Positions 46,815 to 57,285 of a DNA stretch of 64,000 nt are shown here, piece by piece. The DNA comes from Tetrapyrgos nigripes (lineage: Eukaryota; Basidiomycota; Agaricomycetes; Agaricales; Campanellaceae). Numbering within the stretch: the stretch's first letter is position 1; each line of letters opens with the position of its first letter. The notes under the pieces are model-generated. The model worked only from the letters and a program-made list of their open reading frames with translations. It was not told where the DNA came from and searched no databases. The position numbers were made by a program, and so were the translations under genes. The stretch covers positions 124,001 to 188,000 of the forward strand of contig JAACJM010000159.1 in assembly GCA_013368315.1 (NCBI GenBank), given 5' to 3'.

Positions 46815-47765
46815 TTGTTAATCGAAACATGACAGTCTTCCTGTCGTTGAAGATGGTATGCATGAGGTCGACGGATACAAGTGATGGTGGGGATGTGAGG
46901 TGAGGAGGTATGACTGGGGACTCAGGATGCGGCACGTGATCATGATTGAGTTATTCTAGGGTTTCCGCTTCTGGACATACACTAATTGGTGTCTTCTGGT
47001 CCAGCAAACAGATAATCCCACTGATCTTTGGGAACGTCTTCCCAGCAGTCGTCTAGTCAGTTGTAGTAGTTTATTCTGGGTGTTCGAGTTTGGGAGTACT
47101 CTTCGTATTCTTCTAAACAGTATTCCAAGATATCGCAGTCTTCGTAGTCATCATGACTGAACCAACTAGGGATAATAGTGTTTCCAAGTTGAACAAAATA
47201 ATGAGTGTCTACGATTGCCACATAACGTGGGGTTACGTTTTCAGGGGATATCTTTATTCGAAGGTACTTGAAGATGGTTACTTCACCTTGTCCCACGTCC
47301 TCTTGTTTAATTTAATCCAGTGGTTGTCGAATACAGCAGTGTGTTTTCATACTGTGTTTTCAACTTGTTGTGAATAGCTTTCGAAGCTGTTTGGGTCTGA
47401 ATCTTCAATCCCGTGACAGTATTCTGATGGGAGTCGAGTTTGTAGGTTGGTGAGGAGTGGTTTGAAGTTGAAAGCCAGTGTGTATGTTTAGGATTTCAAT
47501 TCCAGAGTCAGTTGACCACCCTACTCGAATCGGCGAGTTTGGTTTTATGTCTCAAAACTGTGTAGACAGGGGATGACTTCATGCAACAACTCCTTGAGTT
47601 TGTTCACGCCAGCCAACCTGTGAGGCTCCTCACACAGGGTAGAGATGATGGGCTTGGGGGCACCGTAGGGGAAAGATGGGGAATAGGAAAGTCTGGTAAG
47701 ACGGAAGGATTCGTAGTGAGTTGTGAGGTCTGTTTGTGATGTGGGTGTAAGAGAGTCTGTTCAAG
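46815..47765 (-). other. Long leader of gypsy element 2 with a small ORF
   Basis: Nearly 1 kb between the 5' LTR (right) and gag. A minus-strand frame at 47057-47296 (VTIFKYLRIKISPENVTPRY, WFSHDDYEDCDILEYCLEEYEEY) has no recognised homology. Two short Trp-rich stretches follow near 47040-46990. Regulatory leader or relic of an extra ORF. Confidence 0.35.
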
Positions 47766-48192
47766 TGTCAAGAACGTTGTCACTTAGCAAATAACCACCC
47801 AAGTCACATGATGAATGAGATAGATTGACAAGTTACAATGAGACGAGAGAGATAAAGAGATATAGAGAGATAATAGAGACGAGGAAAGGACGAGTAGCTG
47901 ACTATGCTCAACACTGCACTGTACTGAGAGCGGAGTGGAGACGAAGTGAACAGACTAAGGAACTAACCAAAGGTCCTCTGGTATATATGTAAAGGAAGTG
48001 AATTGCGAATAAGTGAATAAGTGAGAATGTCCATGGAGATAGGAATCAGAGGAGATAAATGATGTACATGTCAGATCAAGTGATGGTAACCGTAGTCAGA
48101 GAAGATGATGGTGAGAAAGGTGAGAGAAATGAATAGTAGTCCGTGGAGTTAGGAAATGAATAGGGAGGTGAATAGAGCGGCGATTCATGACA
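47766..48192 (-). repeat. 5' LTR of gypsy element 2
   Basis: 427 bp, pairs with 41280-41706 and is followed by the TGGAG duplication. On the minus strand it begins TGTCATGAATCGCC and is upstream of gag. Confidence 0.92.
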
Positions 48193-49621
48193 TGGAGTGC
48201 CCTGAAAAGTAAAGTGTTTCCGTAAGCAACTACCTCTCCAATCCTCGTCCACTGTCACAGGTCATTTCACACAAGGACAAACACTGGATACTGTCTTGAC
48301 CTCATTCAAGGATGGCCCGGCTGCTGTGTATGTCTCTGCTTCCCGAGCTACACAAAGAAATGGTCTGTTCCTTTTAGATGAGATCAAACTGCATGACTTG
48401 AATAGTCCCAAATTGTCTCTGGATTTGCATCATGAATACCAACGTCTTGATGCCATTGAACACAATACTCTAATTGAGTGGGGATTCCTTGCCTCGGACC
48501 TGATTTCTGTTCCAGATATTGAAGGTGAAAACTTACCTGTTTCTCTTCGAATCAAATTCTCAGTGGAGCAGAACAATATTCCTACCAAAAGAAAAAGAAC
48601 ACAGACTGATGACTCTTCCCTATCATCGTTGCACCAACCATCAAAAAAATTGAATATTCAGCCGAAAACTGAATCTTCACAGCACTTAACAGTTGCTTCA
48701 CAGCCTCTATCACCTGCCTCAGACCCTATTTCACCTCCGTTCACTCTGCGCGGGTGTGTTTGGGATAATCAGAACTGGTCTTGTGCGTACGATACAGCTT
48801 TGACTCTACTTACATACATTTTCCGAGAAGCCACACCCGAGTTTAGAGAAAAATGGAGATCCCTCTCCATTCATAGCTCCTCACTGCTTGCCCTTTTTAT
48901 GGAACAAAATATACACCAGAGCCCAAATCCCACTACTTCCACGATGAACACTATGCGAGAAAGATTTCACGATTACCTAACCGCTTACAGTCCATCTCAT
49001 TTTGTTCGCACAGGTGCTTGTATGGCTTCATGCTCATCAATCTTAGAGCTTTTTACGGTGCCTTTGACATTCGACCATCAATGTCTGGTGCCATTCTCTT
49101 GCCTGAGTCATAATGTGGAATTCATTGCGAACTTTAATATTCCTCTATCTCTTATACCAACCAATAATACAATTATCTTCGGCAGGGATTCTTCTCAATT
49201 GGAACCGTTGACAGTTCAACATTGGCTTTCAAGACTGATCAACCAATCCAGTACCTCTGCTTTGACTCTCTGCCCACAACGATCGAATCAACCAAACGAG
49301 TCTGAATGTCATTTACATTTACTATCTTCTCTACTCGATTGTCTACCTCCTTTTATCCTCATTGAGCTTCCTGAACAGCCTTACCAGGAGCTCTTTCAAA
49401 TATGTGACTACATTCATATCTTTGATCACCTTCCTATTGTTTATAATCTCTCGGGAATTGTGCTTTTAGCCAGTTCTCATTTCTCATCAAAAATTTATTT
49501 GCCAAATGAAGCCTATCACTATGACCGACAATCTAGAAATGGGTATCTTCAACTTGCGGACAGGTTTTTTCCTCCTTTTACCAATCCTTTCCCCCATCTT
49601 CTTCTCTACAAGTTGGTCTAG
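48193..49621 (+). pseudogene. Helitron RepHel, helicase C-terminus and peptidase-like tail
   Basis: Continues the helicase after the gypsy insertion: a stop (TGA, 48202) at a likely Arg, KCFRKQLPLQ, VTGHFTQGQTLDTVL (helicase motif V-like) and VYVSASRATQRNGLFLL (motif VI). A long frame then runs to TAG at 49619. From about 48750 it contains RGCVWDNQNWSCAYDTALTL, which resembles the Asn-x-x-Cys-Tyr/Ala nucleophile region of Cys peptidases and ubiquitin hydrolases. Candidate His residues lie in HYD near 49520. A C-terminal peptidase-like module is usual in mushroom Helitrons; catalysis here is inferred. This part is free of stops after 48205. Confidence 0.75.
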
Positions 49622-51129
49622 ATGTTATACTTGCTTTGACGTTCATGTCATGGTGCATTTTGCCTGCCTAAAGCTTGTGATTTCAAATTTTTGATAGGCT
49701 TTCTTTATTTCATTTCTCTATCTTTCCCTATCATCTTTCTTCATTTCAACATCACCTGTTTTTGTTTCCAGGCCCTATTCCTTCAAATTCCTGCAGTCTG
49801 GACCCTGTTCTCAATTCAAAATGATATCTTTTGGACCTCATTTTTCAATTTCCATATCAATGCTACCGACTGTAGGCTTATATGGCTTTAGTTCTCAGCT
49901 TCTTAGTTTCTCATCTCACTTTTCTCATTTCTTTGTTGCGATGTCTTCCCCATTGCTTCCCACTGCAGACATGGACACCGAAATGGTCGACGCCTCCACA
50001 AACCAATCCACTGGTTCGAACCTATCCAATCCCACTACCATCCATGCTGGTACAACTGTCCAGGCAACTAGTATGTCTCACTTTACTGCCCTCTAATCTG
50101 CTTTTTGTTGATGTGAAGTAACCCAGAGCATTTGTAAAAGAACCGCTGATTTGGTTCAGGTTCAGGAGACTCTAAGATGATTAAGTAGTGAGAAAGGTAC
50201 TGAATCAAGGCAAGCTTTCGCATTACCGTGAAATACCAGGTTCTTGAGCACTTGGTGAGCATGCAGGCGTCAGTCAAGATCAAGAAACAGCACACTAAGC
50301 AAGCTTGCGCGTTACTAAGGATGCCGACTTACAATCAGTCAAGATGTAAGGTTCAAATACAGATGTGTATTGCGAGGTAGGAAAAGTTTTTACAAGAGTA
50401 CATACCAAGATACTTATATATGTAATTAGTGAGTCATTAGAACTATCTAGAATAGAACGGAACTTTCATCAGAATGTTGTAGAAAAGGAAAGAAAGAAAG
50501 AGAAAACGGATGCCCGAGGCATGCCTGAAGCATCAATTACATTGCAAGTACGGTAAATTGAGACGTAGCAAACTCAAAGAAACAGAATACAAGATACTTA
50601 CATCATTCCATTACAGCGTTCAATTCTTGATGCTATTGCCCATCTCGATCCCCCAATCGGCAGCTGTTGCCTTGGTCCTTACTCATCCTGACTCTGTTCC
50701 GGCAACTGGCAATACCGAAGCTCTGAAGCAGTACATCCCTTACATGTACAAAAAGGACTCCTACCAGATCAACAGAAATACGAGACTTGCCACCTTTGCA
50801 GTCTGTGCTCGTTTGGCTGGCAACAATGCGGATAGGTTGAATCCGTACTTCAATCTCTCAGGTGACACGGTATGTTACTTTCGCTCACTCGCTCACTGTT
50901 TCATTCATGTTCTCGCTTACCCTATAGTATAATGTTGACAAAATCAAGAAGTGCCAAGGCAGGATCTCCGCTGAGCCACTCACTATCACGGCCGCTCTTC
51001 CCGCCACTGTATCTCGTATCATGAAGCGATCCAACATCAAATTTGAGATGACCAAGGCCACTATGCGTTTGAATTGGGATCAGACCTTTTCTGCAGGAGC
51101 TAAAGGCCAAGGTAAGGGCCACCAACTTT

Positions 51130-51260
51130 TCAAGCAACAGGTCAAGCAACAGGTCAAGCAACAGGTCAAGCAACACTCAAGCAACACTCAAGCAACATCA
51201 AGCAACACTCAAGCAACATCAAGCAACAGTCAAGCAACATCCAGCAACAGCAAACCAACA
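51130..51260. repeat. CAAGCAACA minisatellite, left array
   Basis: Tandem units of 9-11 bp such as AGGTCAAGCAAC, ACTCAAGCAAC, ATCAAGCAAC. Part of the left arm of the inverted-repeat element. Confidence 0.85.
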
Positions 51261-52175
51261 GTGGAACAACATTTAAGTGCTATTAAAACCTATTGAAGTC
51301 ATATTGAAGTCACTAGCATTGGCCTCAAAAAAATCACTACATAAATCAGGTTTAAAATTCAATCTGTGCTCAAAAGTCATTGAGCACTGCTACTGTCACT
51401 CAAGCTATCCTGGCTCAAGTAGCTTGAGGGTAGCCTGACTTCTAATTTTAGTGTGGCTGTGCTTATCCCAGTCTACTCAACTTCACTACACTTCATTGTA
51501 CAACAAATTACTTGCATTGAAAGTTTCATTTATTGAGGAGATGGATATCATACTTACCACACCCTTTACTGCAAACTGGTTTAGCCTCTTCTGAGTCTCA
51601 AATGCTCAGTTTTGCTAGATTTTTCCAGCTGTATTAGATAGCTTGCTTTTTAAATATGCTAACTCAGAGAGAACAGAAACATCCTTATCAATGAGCTTTT
51701 ATAATACAGAGACAATTGCAGTAGTTAGTGAACAGCACAGGTACCCTACAGATACTTTTGAGTGGACCTATACCTGAACAGGTATGGGTTTTCAGCGGGT
51801 CTGGTGGGTAACCCATCTGTTCTTGAGTGTGTCTAACTATTCTAATTCGTTCCATATAATTACTAGCTGTGTCACCTACTATACTTATTGGCAGGTCAGA
51901 CACCATATAAGTAATTGATATTTAGATGTAATGTATATGAACAGTAGTAGTAAGGAATTTTGAGTGGCAGGTACAATGGGTCTGCCTCTACTGGTACAGG
52001 TCAGCACAGGTTTCCAAATCCATACCAGTGAGACCTGTACCCCACAACCTGCAGCAACCCATTGGCAATAGTTAAGCAAGCCAGAAAATATTCTGAAATT
52101 CAGACATATAAAAGGTGTTTCACAAATGTATAAGCAGATGGCTCAAAAGTAGTTGGAGGTGGCCTGAATGTGGCT

Positions 52176-52540
52176 TGAGGTCAAGCAATGGTCAAGCACT
52201 GGGTCAAGCAACATCAAGCAACACTCAAGCAACACTCAAGCAACAGTCAAGCAACAGATCAAGCAACATCAAGCAACACTCAAGCAACACTCAAGCAACA
52301 TCAAGCAACACTCAAGCAACACTCAAGCAACACTCAAGCAACACTCAAGCAATGTCAAGCAACACTCAAGCAATGTCAAGCAACAGTCAAGCAACAGTCA
52401 AGAAACAGTCAAGCAACAGTCAAGCAACAGTCAAGCAACGTCACGCAACACTCAAGCAACACTCAAGCAACATCAAGCAACAGTCAAGCAACATCCAACA
52501 ACACTTCTCATAGGTCAAGCAACAGTCAAGCAACACTTAA
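52176..52540. repeat. CAAGCAACA minisatellite, central array
   Basis: About 33 copies of (A)CTCAAGCAACA, GTCAAGCAACA and ATCAAGCAACA, all in the same orientation. It translates as runs like SSNTQATSSN in all forward frames, which are artefacts of the repeat and not proteins. Confidence 0.88.
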
Positions 52541-52980
52541 GGGTAAGTTAAGCAACAGTATGAATAAAATATGGGCCACCAGCAATTCAAGCTACCAGCC
52601 TACTACTCCAAGTTAGCTATTACCTATAAAGAGGCACATAATGCTCAGACATACTTAGCATCCACATAGTTGTGAAATTAGCTGGATGAATGTGACAATA
52701 AATTTATTTTCTCAAACTTTTTTTTCTATCTCTTCAATTTTAAAATTATGTACTTGACTGAGTGAAGGTTAAAGCAATTTGAAATGGAGAATGGGGTATG
52801 TATAAATGATATCTCCTCAATGAATGAGCCTTTCAATGTGAGTAACTTGCTGTAAAATGAAGTGTAGTGAACTTCACTACACTAGGATAAGCACAGCCAC
52901 ATCCAAAGTAGAAAGTCAAGCCATCCTCAGACTACTCTCAAGTGGATTGTACTCAAGCAACTTCCAAGTAATCTTCCAGC

Positions 52981-53093
52981 AGGGCCAAGCAACAGTCAAG
53001 CAACAGTCAAGCAACATCAAGCAACATTCAAGCAACAGTCAAGCAACGTCAAGCAACAGTCAAGCAACTGTTGCTTGACCTGTTGCTTGAAAA
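52981..53093. repeat. CAAGCAACA minisatellite, right array with terminal inversion
   Basis: Direct units to about 53068, then an abrupt switch to the inverse GTTGCTTGACC and TGTTGCTTGAAAA, which forms the right terminal inverted repeat. Confidence 0.8.
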
Positions 53094-53905
53094 ACCATAT
53101 GCCCCCAAGTTAATCGTCATCAGCTTTTGCCTGCATTGTTATCAGTCATCTCACATGTCTCTTCTATCAGCGAGTTACTATGGATTCAAAGACACTACCG
53201 ACCAATGGCAGCTTCTTCTCCAAACCCCTTTTCTGTTTGAATTGGAGAACGCTCACTCCGGTTCTGTTCCCCCGCCTTTGACCATTGAGCAAATTGCAGC
53301 TCTTGCTGCTGTCGACAATGATGAAGAGGATTATGGACAAGAAGGTATGAGGCGTATTGCATTATATCTTTTTTTTTTTTGACGGTCACAGCAGCCAATA
53401 CTGCTAGTCCTGAAGAGCTCCGAGTGCTTGATTTTATCAGCCAGCGGTTTGAACCAAAGCCAGGTTTGTAGCAATCATCATTTGATATATTCTTACCCGT
53501 ATCTGACTATGGTTTTCATAGCTGATGGGCATTGGTATATGTCTCAGATGCCTGATGATGACGGCAAGTTCGAGAACACCGCCAAAAACCATGTTCTCCT
53601 CCCGATCCAAGTCAAGCTTCCAAACTTCATCGACGGCTTGGGTAACAAAATCCACCCTTCGGAATATAAGGCTAGACTTAACACCAGCAAAAAAGTGGCA
53701 GTAAGAGTTTACTGCAATCTGTGAGTAATCTATCTTTTCTATCCTTTTCTATATCCCTACTTGCAACTTTAATGCTCAAATTGTCCACATTTAAATTTCC
53801 CGACTCCCATAATGGCCAAGCCATTCTTACGGACCTATTCGTTCTGCCTGAAACTCAAGCGGTGCTTGAGATCTTCTATGACGAGTTTTACAAGAACCTT
53901 TCGCC

Positions 53906-54563
53906 TAGGGCTCCGCACCGTACCAGTACTGTACGGTTTGTACTGGTACCGTACGACGGATACGGTCCCGTACCGTACAAGGCTGCTGCAGGGTCCAATA
54001 CGGGTACGGGTAAACCCGTATTGGACCGTATTTTTTACCGCCGTCGTACGGGTTTGTACGGTATACGGGTCGGCCATGCATCGGCGAAGGCTTTTCTCTG
54101 TGTTTATGCCATATGCTACCTCTGTAAATTAAATATCGTCAAATACTGAGCAGTTTGCGGCGGAAAATCTTGGGAAAATTGATGCTTGATCACATCAAGG
54201 GAAAATGTACTTACCAAAAAAGGTGCGTAGAGACCTGCCGAAGTATTGCCGAAATGCTTTGTGCCTCAAAGTCATCTCGAACGCACTGTTAACGTTGAGC
54301 GGTGCACTACATCAAATTGTTTCTCGCATTAATTCCTCTCAATAAGTCCCAATAAGTCTATTTCAAATCAGATTCCTGGCCATTTCCTGGCAAAAAGACC
54401 CGTATGCCCGTATTAACCCGTAATACTGCCGTATCAGTACCCGTCCCGTATCGTACAAGCTTCCAGATGAACCCGTACGAATACGGGGACGGGTACACCG
54501 TACCAGTACTGGACCCGTAAAAAATACGGGCGTACCAGTATTACTGGACGGTGCGGAGCCCTA
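53906..54563. mobile_element. hAT-type MITE, 658 bp, inserted in an exon
   Basis: Perfect 16-bp terminal inverted repeats TAGGGCTCCGCACCGT (53906-53921 and complement of 54548-54563) and a perfect 8-bp duplication CTTTCGCC (53898-53905 and 54564-54571). It differs from the 7360-8025 copy at TIR position 8 (C for T). The interior has the same ACGGGTACGG and CCGTAC subterminal motifs and no ORF. Insertion splits the codon series KNLSP of the host gene. Confidence 0.9.
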
Positions 54564-54899
54564 CTTTCGCCCCCTGATCTGGCTATCATTTCTGCCATCA
54601 TTTCACCCTCCATTCCGACTTCTCCTTCCAAACGCACCCTCACCGTCGACAAAAGCAAGTCCACCACCACCGCTTCTGGTTTCACTTATACCATCACAGG
54701 GGATTCAACCGTTGGTTCCACCTCCACCATTGGAGAACAATCTAAGATGACGAATGTTTCTGGAGACAACTCGACTACCACTGGAGGATCTACCAAGACC
54801 GCTAGATCTACTACTCAGTCGGTTACCACTGGCTCGGACAATGATCCTCCTCCTTCCAAGAAAGCAAGGTCTACCAGGGCTGCAGGGAAAACGAAATAA

Positions 54900-56560
54900 G
54901 TACTTCGACTTTTCGACATTTTTCTGAAATTTTCTCTACCACCAAGTGTACCAATAGTTTATCAGTTTACCTACCATTATTTCTTATAGTACTCTGGTCT
55001 GTACCAATACAAAGTCTTATGTTGACCCTCGACATTTGCTTTAAGTTATACAAAATTTTAAACAGTCAATTACCAGCTACAATATGTACATAGGTGGCAT
55101 GAAAAGGCGCGAATGCACTAGTAATGTAGCGAGAGAGAAAAGGAAAGGGAAACAAGACACTGCTTCAAAACGGAGTCGGGGACTGGCGCATGAAATGTGC
55201 CGCTAGAATTGAAGAAAGAAGTCGACGCATCGACGGGGTGTTTTGGTGGTTCTGCGGAGTTTGAAAATACGTCATAGTCTGCACCCTACGTCATCAGTCA
55301 TCCTCAAACAATCCTCAGCGTTCCTCCCAACGACCGCAGCATTTCCACACTCTCTCCCTTATAAACAATATACATGGGGTCTTGAAGCTCCTTTTCTTTC
55401 AAGCGCTCGCTATGCCAGTCCCGCGATCCAGTAGGTTAGTGATGCTGAGTGGGCTGATGATCTTGACCAGAAAACGGCAACAATGGTAACTACTCTAATT
55501 AGAGTTTTTTCATAGCTCTGTCCTATATGTAACCTTTCCTCAGCTTCAAATTTCATCAATTTCAGCACCACTGCCTGACACTATGCTATACAGTGATCTC
55601 CCCTAAGTCTACAAGTATCTTAATGGCGGCCAAATGATAATCCCCTGATAAGGTCTCGTCATCCTGACAAGACCTGATCACCTCAAAAAATCTTGATATG
55701 GTATGATCAGTACTTGAAATTATGATAACAAATGATAAGGGATTGATATACCTGTAGAACTATTACAGGTGGGTATAATCACTGGTCAGATGGAATATGG
55801 GTCGGTGATGACTTGGAGGGATGGCGTGCATCATAACAAAGGAAGGAATTGATAAGAACAAGAAGGACAAAGCCAAGTTCCGACACGCAACACAAATAAC
55901 TTGGAAAATCACTGATACCGGGGGTGTACACGCAGAACTCAAGACATTTCTGAAGTTTATTATCCATCCGACGGGAAGGGTGACCCATATCAGTCCGAGA
56001 CAATCATCAAAGTGACCTGTGTGAAATTCTGATGACTAGTCAGCAATATATCAGGCAATCGTTATATGAAGGGCTTAGGAGATATATAGTACTACCGTGA
56101 GGGTGCATTCCTCGCCCTCCGAATCCAATGGTCGCATTTCCGAAGCGATCTGAGGCTGGATGAAAAGATATACCCTGTTTTCACATATATCCAAAATGCG
56201 ATCGCAAATAAATACCAGAGGACGATGTTCCCACTGTCTGGGACCCCCTCCAATCATTTTAGGAGGTTGAAGAACCCCCATTTGCAAAGAACCGCAAAAT
56301 TCGGGGCAGAAACTAGTATTTGATGACTCCTGCATCCGCAATAAGTCAGTCCTTATCTTGTACTGTATCATGGGCGTATAGCCCCAGCGTGAGACTATTC
56401 CTATCAAAGTCGACCTTCTGAATCTATTGGTGCCATTTTTGAAGAGATCCGAGCGAGAGGAATAAAAAAAAAGAAAGAAGAAGGAAGGAAGGAATGACAT
56501 ATACCACGTACTCGACCTATGAATCTGATGGCAGTCTCTCGACCACGCACCCCCTCGAAA
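54900..56560. other. Intergenic DNA, no supported gene
   Basis: No intact gene recognised. The minus-strand frames at 56075-56578 (RPLVFICDRILDICENRVYL) may belong to a 3' exon of the gene described at 56565-57250, but I could not connect them. Confidence 0.25.
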
Positions 56561-56564
56561 GTCT

Positions 56565-57250
56565 TCAGGACAATCCAATCACAATCGTCTCCATCTCCGC
56601 GCTTTGAATCCTTATGGACGTATTGCACAGGAAATAGGTGAGAAGGGGAGGAGCAACAAAGGATTTGTATAGAGAAGGAAATTTTGGCATAGGAAGCTGG
56701 ATGAGTGGTGATGGAAGAGATGGAAGCAGTACCAAACGAACTGGATTCTGGAATTCTAGAGCAATCGTCAGCGCATACTCTAACAAACCAAAAAGCCTCA
56801 CACCTATACCGACTCGAGCGTGCAATAGCCGTAAAAGTGATGGATGGACAGAATAAACGATGAGGTGAACTAGTTTGTAGCGAGATGTTAGTGAAGCGAG
56901 CAGGAAAGAAATTGAAAGACTCACTTAACATGTCATCAACAGAACAATCTACTTCGTCTTCTTCATCTCCCGTAGACCCAACTTCCCAAAAGTCACCGTC
57001 CTTCCCTCTGCACTCATACTATTCCAAACTGCAATGAAAAAATTCTCGAAAAGTTGGAGGATAGACGGCGGCGTCTAGCAGGAAGATAGTCCGAAGTAAT
57101 GGAACAGAACGAAACAGATAGGATAGGTGAAGCCTCGTGTAATGCGTTGGGGAGGGGCTAGGTGAGATTGATGGGGGGCCAGAGGGGGCAGACTTGATAA
57201 GGTGAATGGCAACGTAGTGTCCTGTCGCATTAGACAGTGAGGCCGAATGA
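56565..57250 (-). CDS. Hypothetical protein, partial model
   Basis: Two minus-strand exons join well. The first, at about 57023-56931, encodes the acidic YECRGKDGDFWEVGSTGDEE and CSVDDML. An intron GTGAGT..AACTAG (about 56930-56876) follows. The second, to about 56565, encodes IHLIVYSVHPSLLRLLHARV, RLFGLLEYALTIALEFQNPV and PMPKFPSLYKSFVAPPLLTY. A further upstream frame (57250-57030, YLFRSVPLLRTIFLLDAAVY) may be exon 1. The second exon is hydrophobic and could be membrane-associated. No family recognised and neither the start nor the 3' end is fixed. Confidence 0.4.
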
Positions 57251-57285
57251 AATGAGGACGAGTTCTTTACACTGGGTTTCCGCAA

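Larger units (their letters stand above)
41280..48192 (-). mobile_element. Ty3/gypsy chromovirus-type LTR retrotransposon 2 (internally deleted)
   Basis: Two 427-bp LTRs (41280-41706 and 47766-48192) and a perfect TGGAG duplication (41275-41279 and 48193-48197) define a 6,913-bp element whose genes run on the minus strand. A purine tract (complement of 41707-41719, AAGAGGGGGGTAG) marks the left LTR as the 3' LTR. It splits the Helitron helicase gene. Pol lacks RNase H and carries stops, so it cannot move alone. The two LTRs differ at only a few positions that I could see, so it is younger than gypsy element 1. Confidence 0.93.
34803..49621 (+). mobile_element. Helitron (Rep/helicase element), interrupted by two LTR insertions
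   Basis: The host sequence from 34871 to 41279 and from 48193 to 49621 encodes one Rep-helicase polyprotein once the solo LTR (39857-40303) and the 6.9-kb gypsy element (41280-48192) are removed. Both insertions carry exact target duplications that confirm continuity (GGAAT; TGGAG). The Helitron termini (5'-TC, 3' hairpin plus CTRR) were not identified, so the limits given are only the coding extent plus some flank. Rolling-circle transposition is expected for an intact relative. Confidence 0.8.
51127..53093. mobile_element. 1.97-kb inverted-repeat element made of CAAGCAAC minisatellites
   Basis: Left end TTTTCAAGCAACAGGTCAAG (51127) and its exact inverse at the right end (to 53093). Further in, both arms carry matching inverted blocks, for example GTGGCTGTGCTTATCC (about 51453) against GGATAAGCACAGCCAC (about 52887), and TTGAGGAGATGGATATCAT (51533) against ATGATATCTCCTCAA (about 52806). 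It lies within an intron of the 49941-54899 gene. There is no transposase, so it would be a non-autonomous DNA transposon. Target duplication not resolved. Confidence 0.65.
49941..54899 (+). pseudogene. Unrecognised intron-rich gene, disrupted by a MITE in its last exon
   Basis: Exons that join in phase: 49941-50070, 50664-50869, 50928-51111, 53171-53344, 53392-53463 and 53522-53700. The last exon runs from about 53820 to TAA at 54897. Motifs: DMDTEMVDAS, LTHPDSVPATGNTEALKQYI, RNTRLATFAVCARLAGNN, DKIKKCQGRISAEPLTITAA, ATMRLNWDQTF, YYGFKDTTDQW and a basic Ser/Thr-rich tail ending KKARSTRAAGKTK. I recognise no family. Introns 50071-50663 (593 nt) and 51112-53170 (2,059 nt) are swollen by insertions; the others are 47-58 nt. 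The hAT-type MITE at 53906-54563 sits in the coding sequence; the frame matches on both sides once one CTTTCGCC is removed. The junction of the last two exons is not resolved (phase mismatch). It follows the Helitron ORF on the same strand, so it could be a Helitron-carried or host gene. Confidence 0.55.

Noticed and set aside
41748..47377. Plus-strand ORFs within gypsy 2
   Set aside because: They are antisense to clear gag and pol frames on the minus strand.
14462..49621. UGA read as arginine inside the transposons (genetic code change)
   Set aside because: Non-transposon genes in the window use TGA as a normal stop (for example 6617-6619) and use standard Arg codons. The proteases also show CG to CA changes at an unrelated codon, which recoding would not explain, and there are frameshifts as well. 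Mutation is simpler.
52176..52540. CRISPR-like array
   Set aside because: Units are 9-11 bp, directly adjacent with no unique spacers, and the organism is eukaryotic. It is a minisatellite.
52168..52616. SSNTQATSSN-type repeat proteins in three forward frames
   Set aside because: All are translations of the same CAAGCAAC tandem repeat and no splice or homology evidence supports coding.
53820..54149. ORFs running into the MITE at 53906 as real C-termini
   Set aside because: The exact 8-bp duplication and frame continuity after 54571 show that these readings are insertion artefacts.
56404..56931. A 175-codon minus-strand ORF as one exon
   Set aside because: A spliced model in another frame gives a more protein-like sequence and valid GTGAGT..CTAG borders, so this frame is treated as a shadow.
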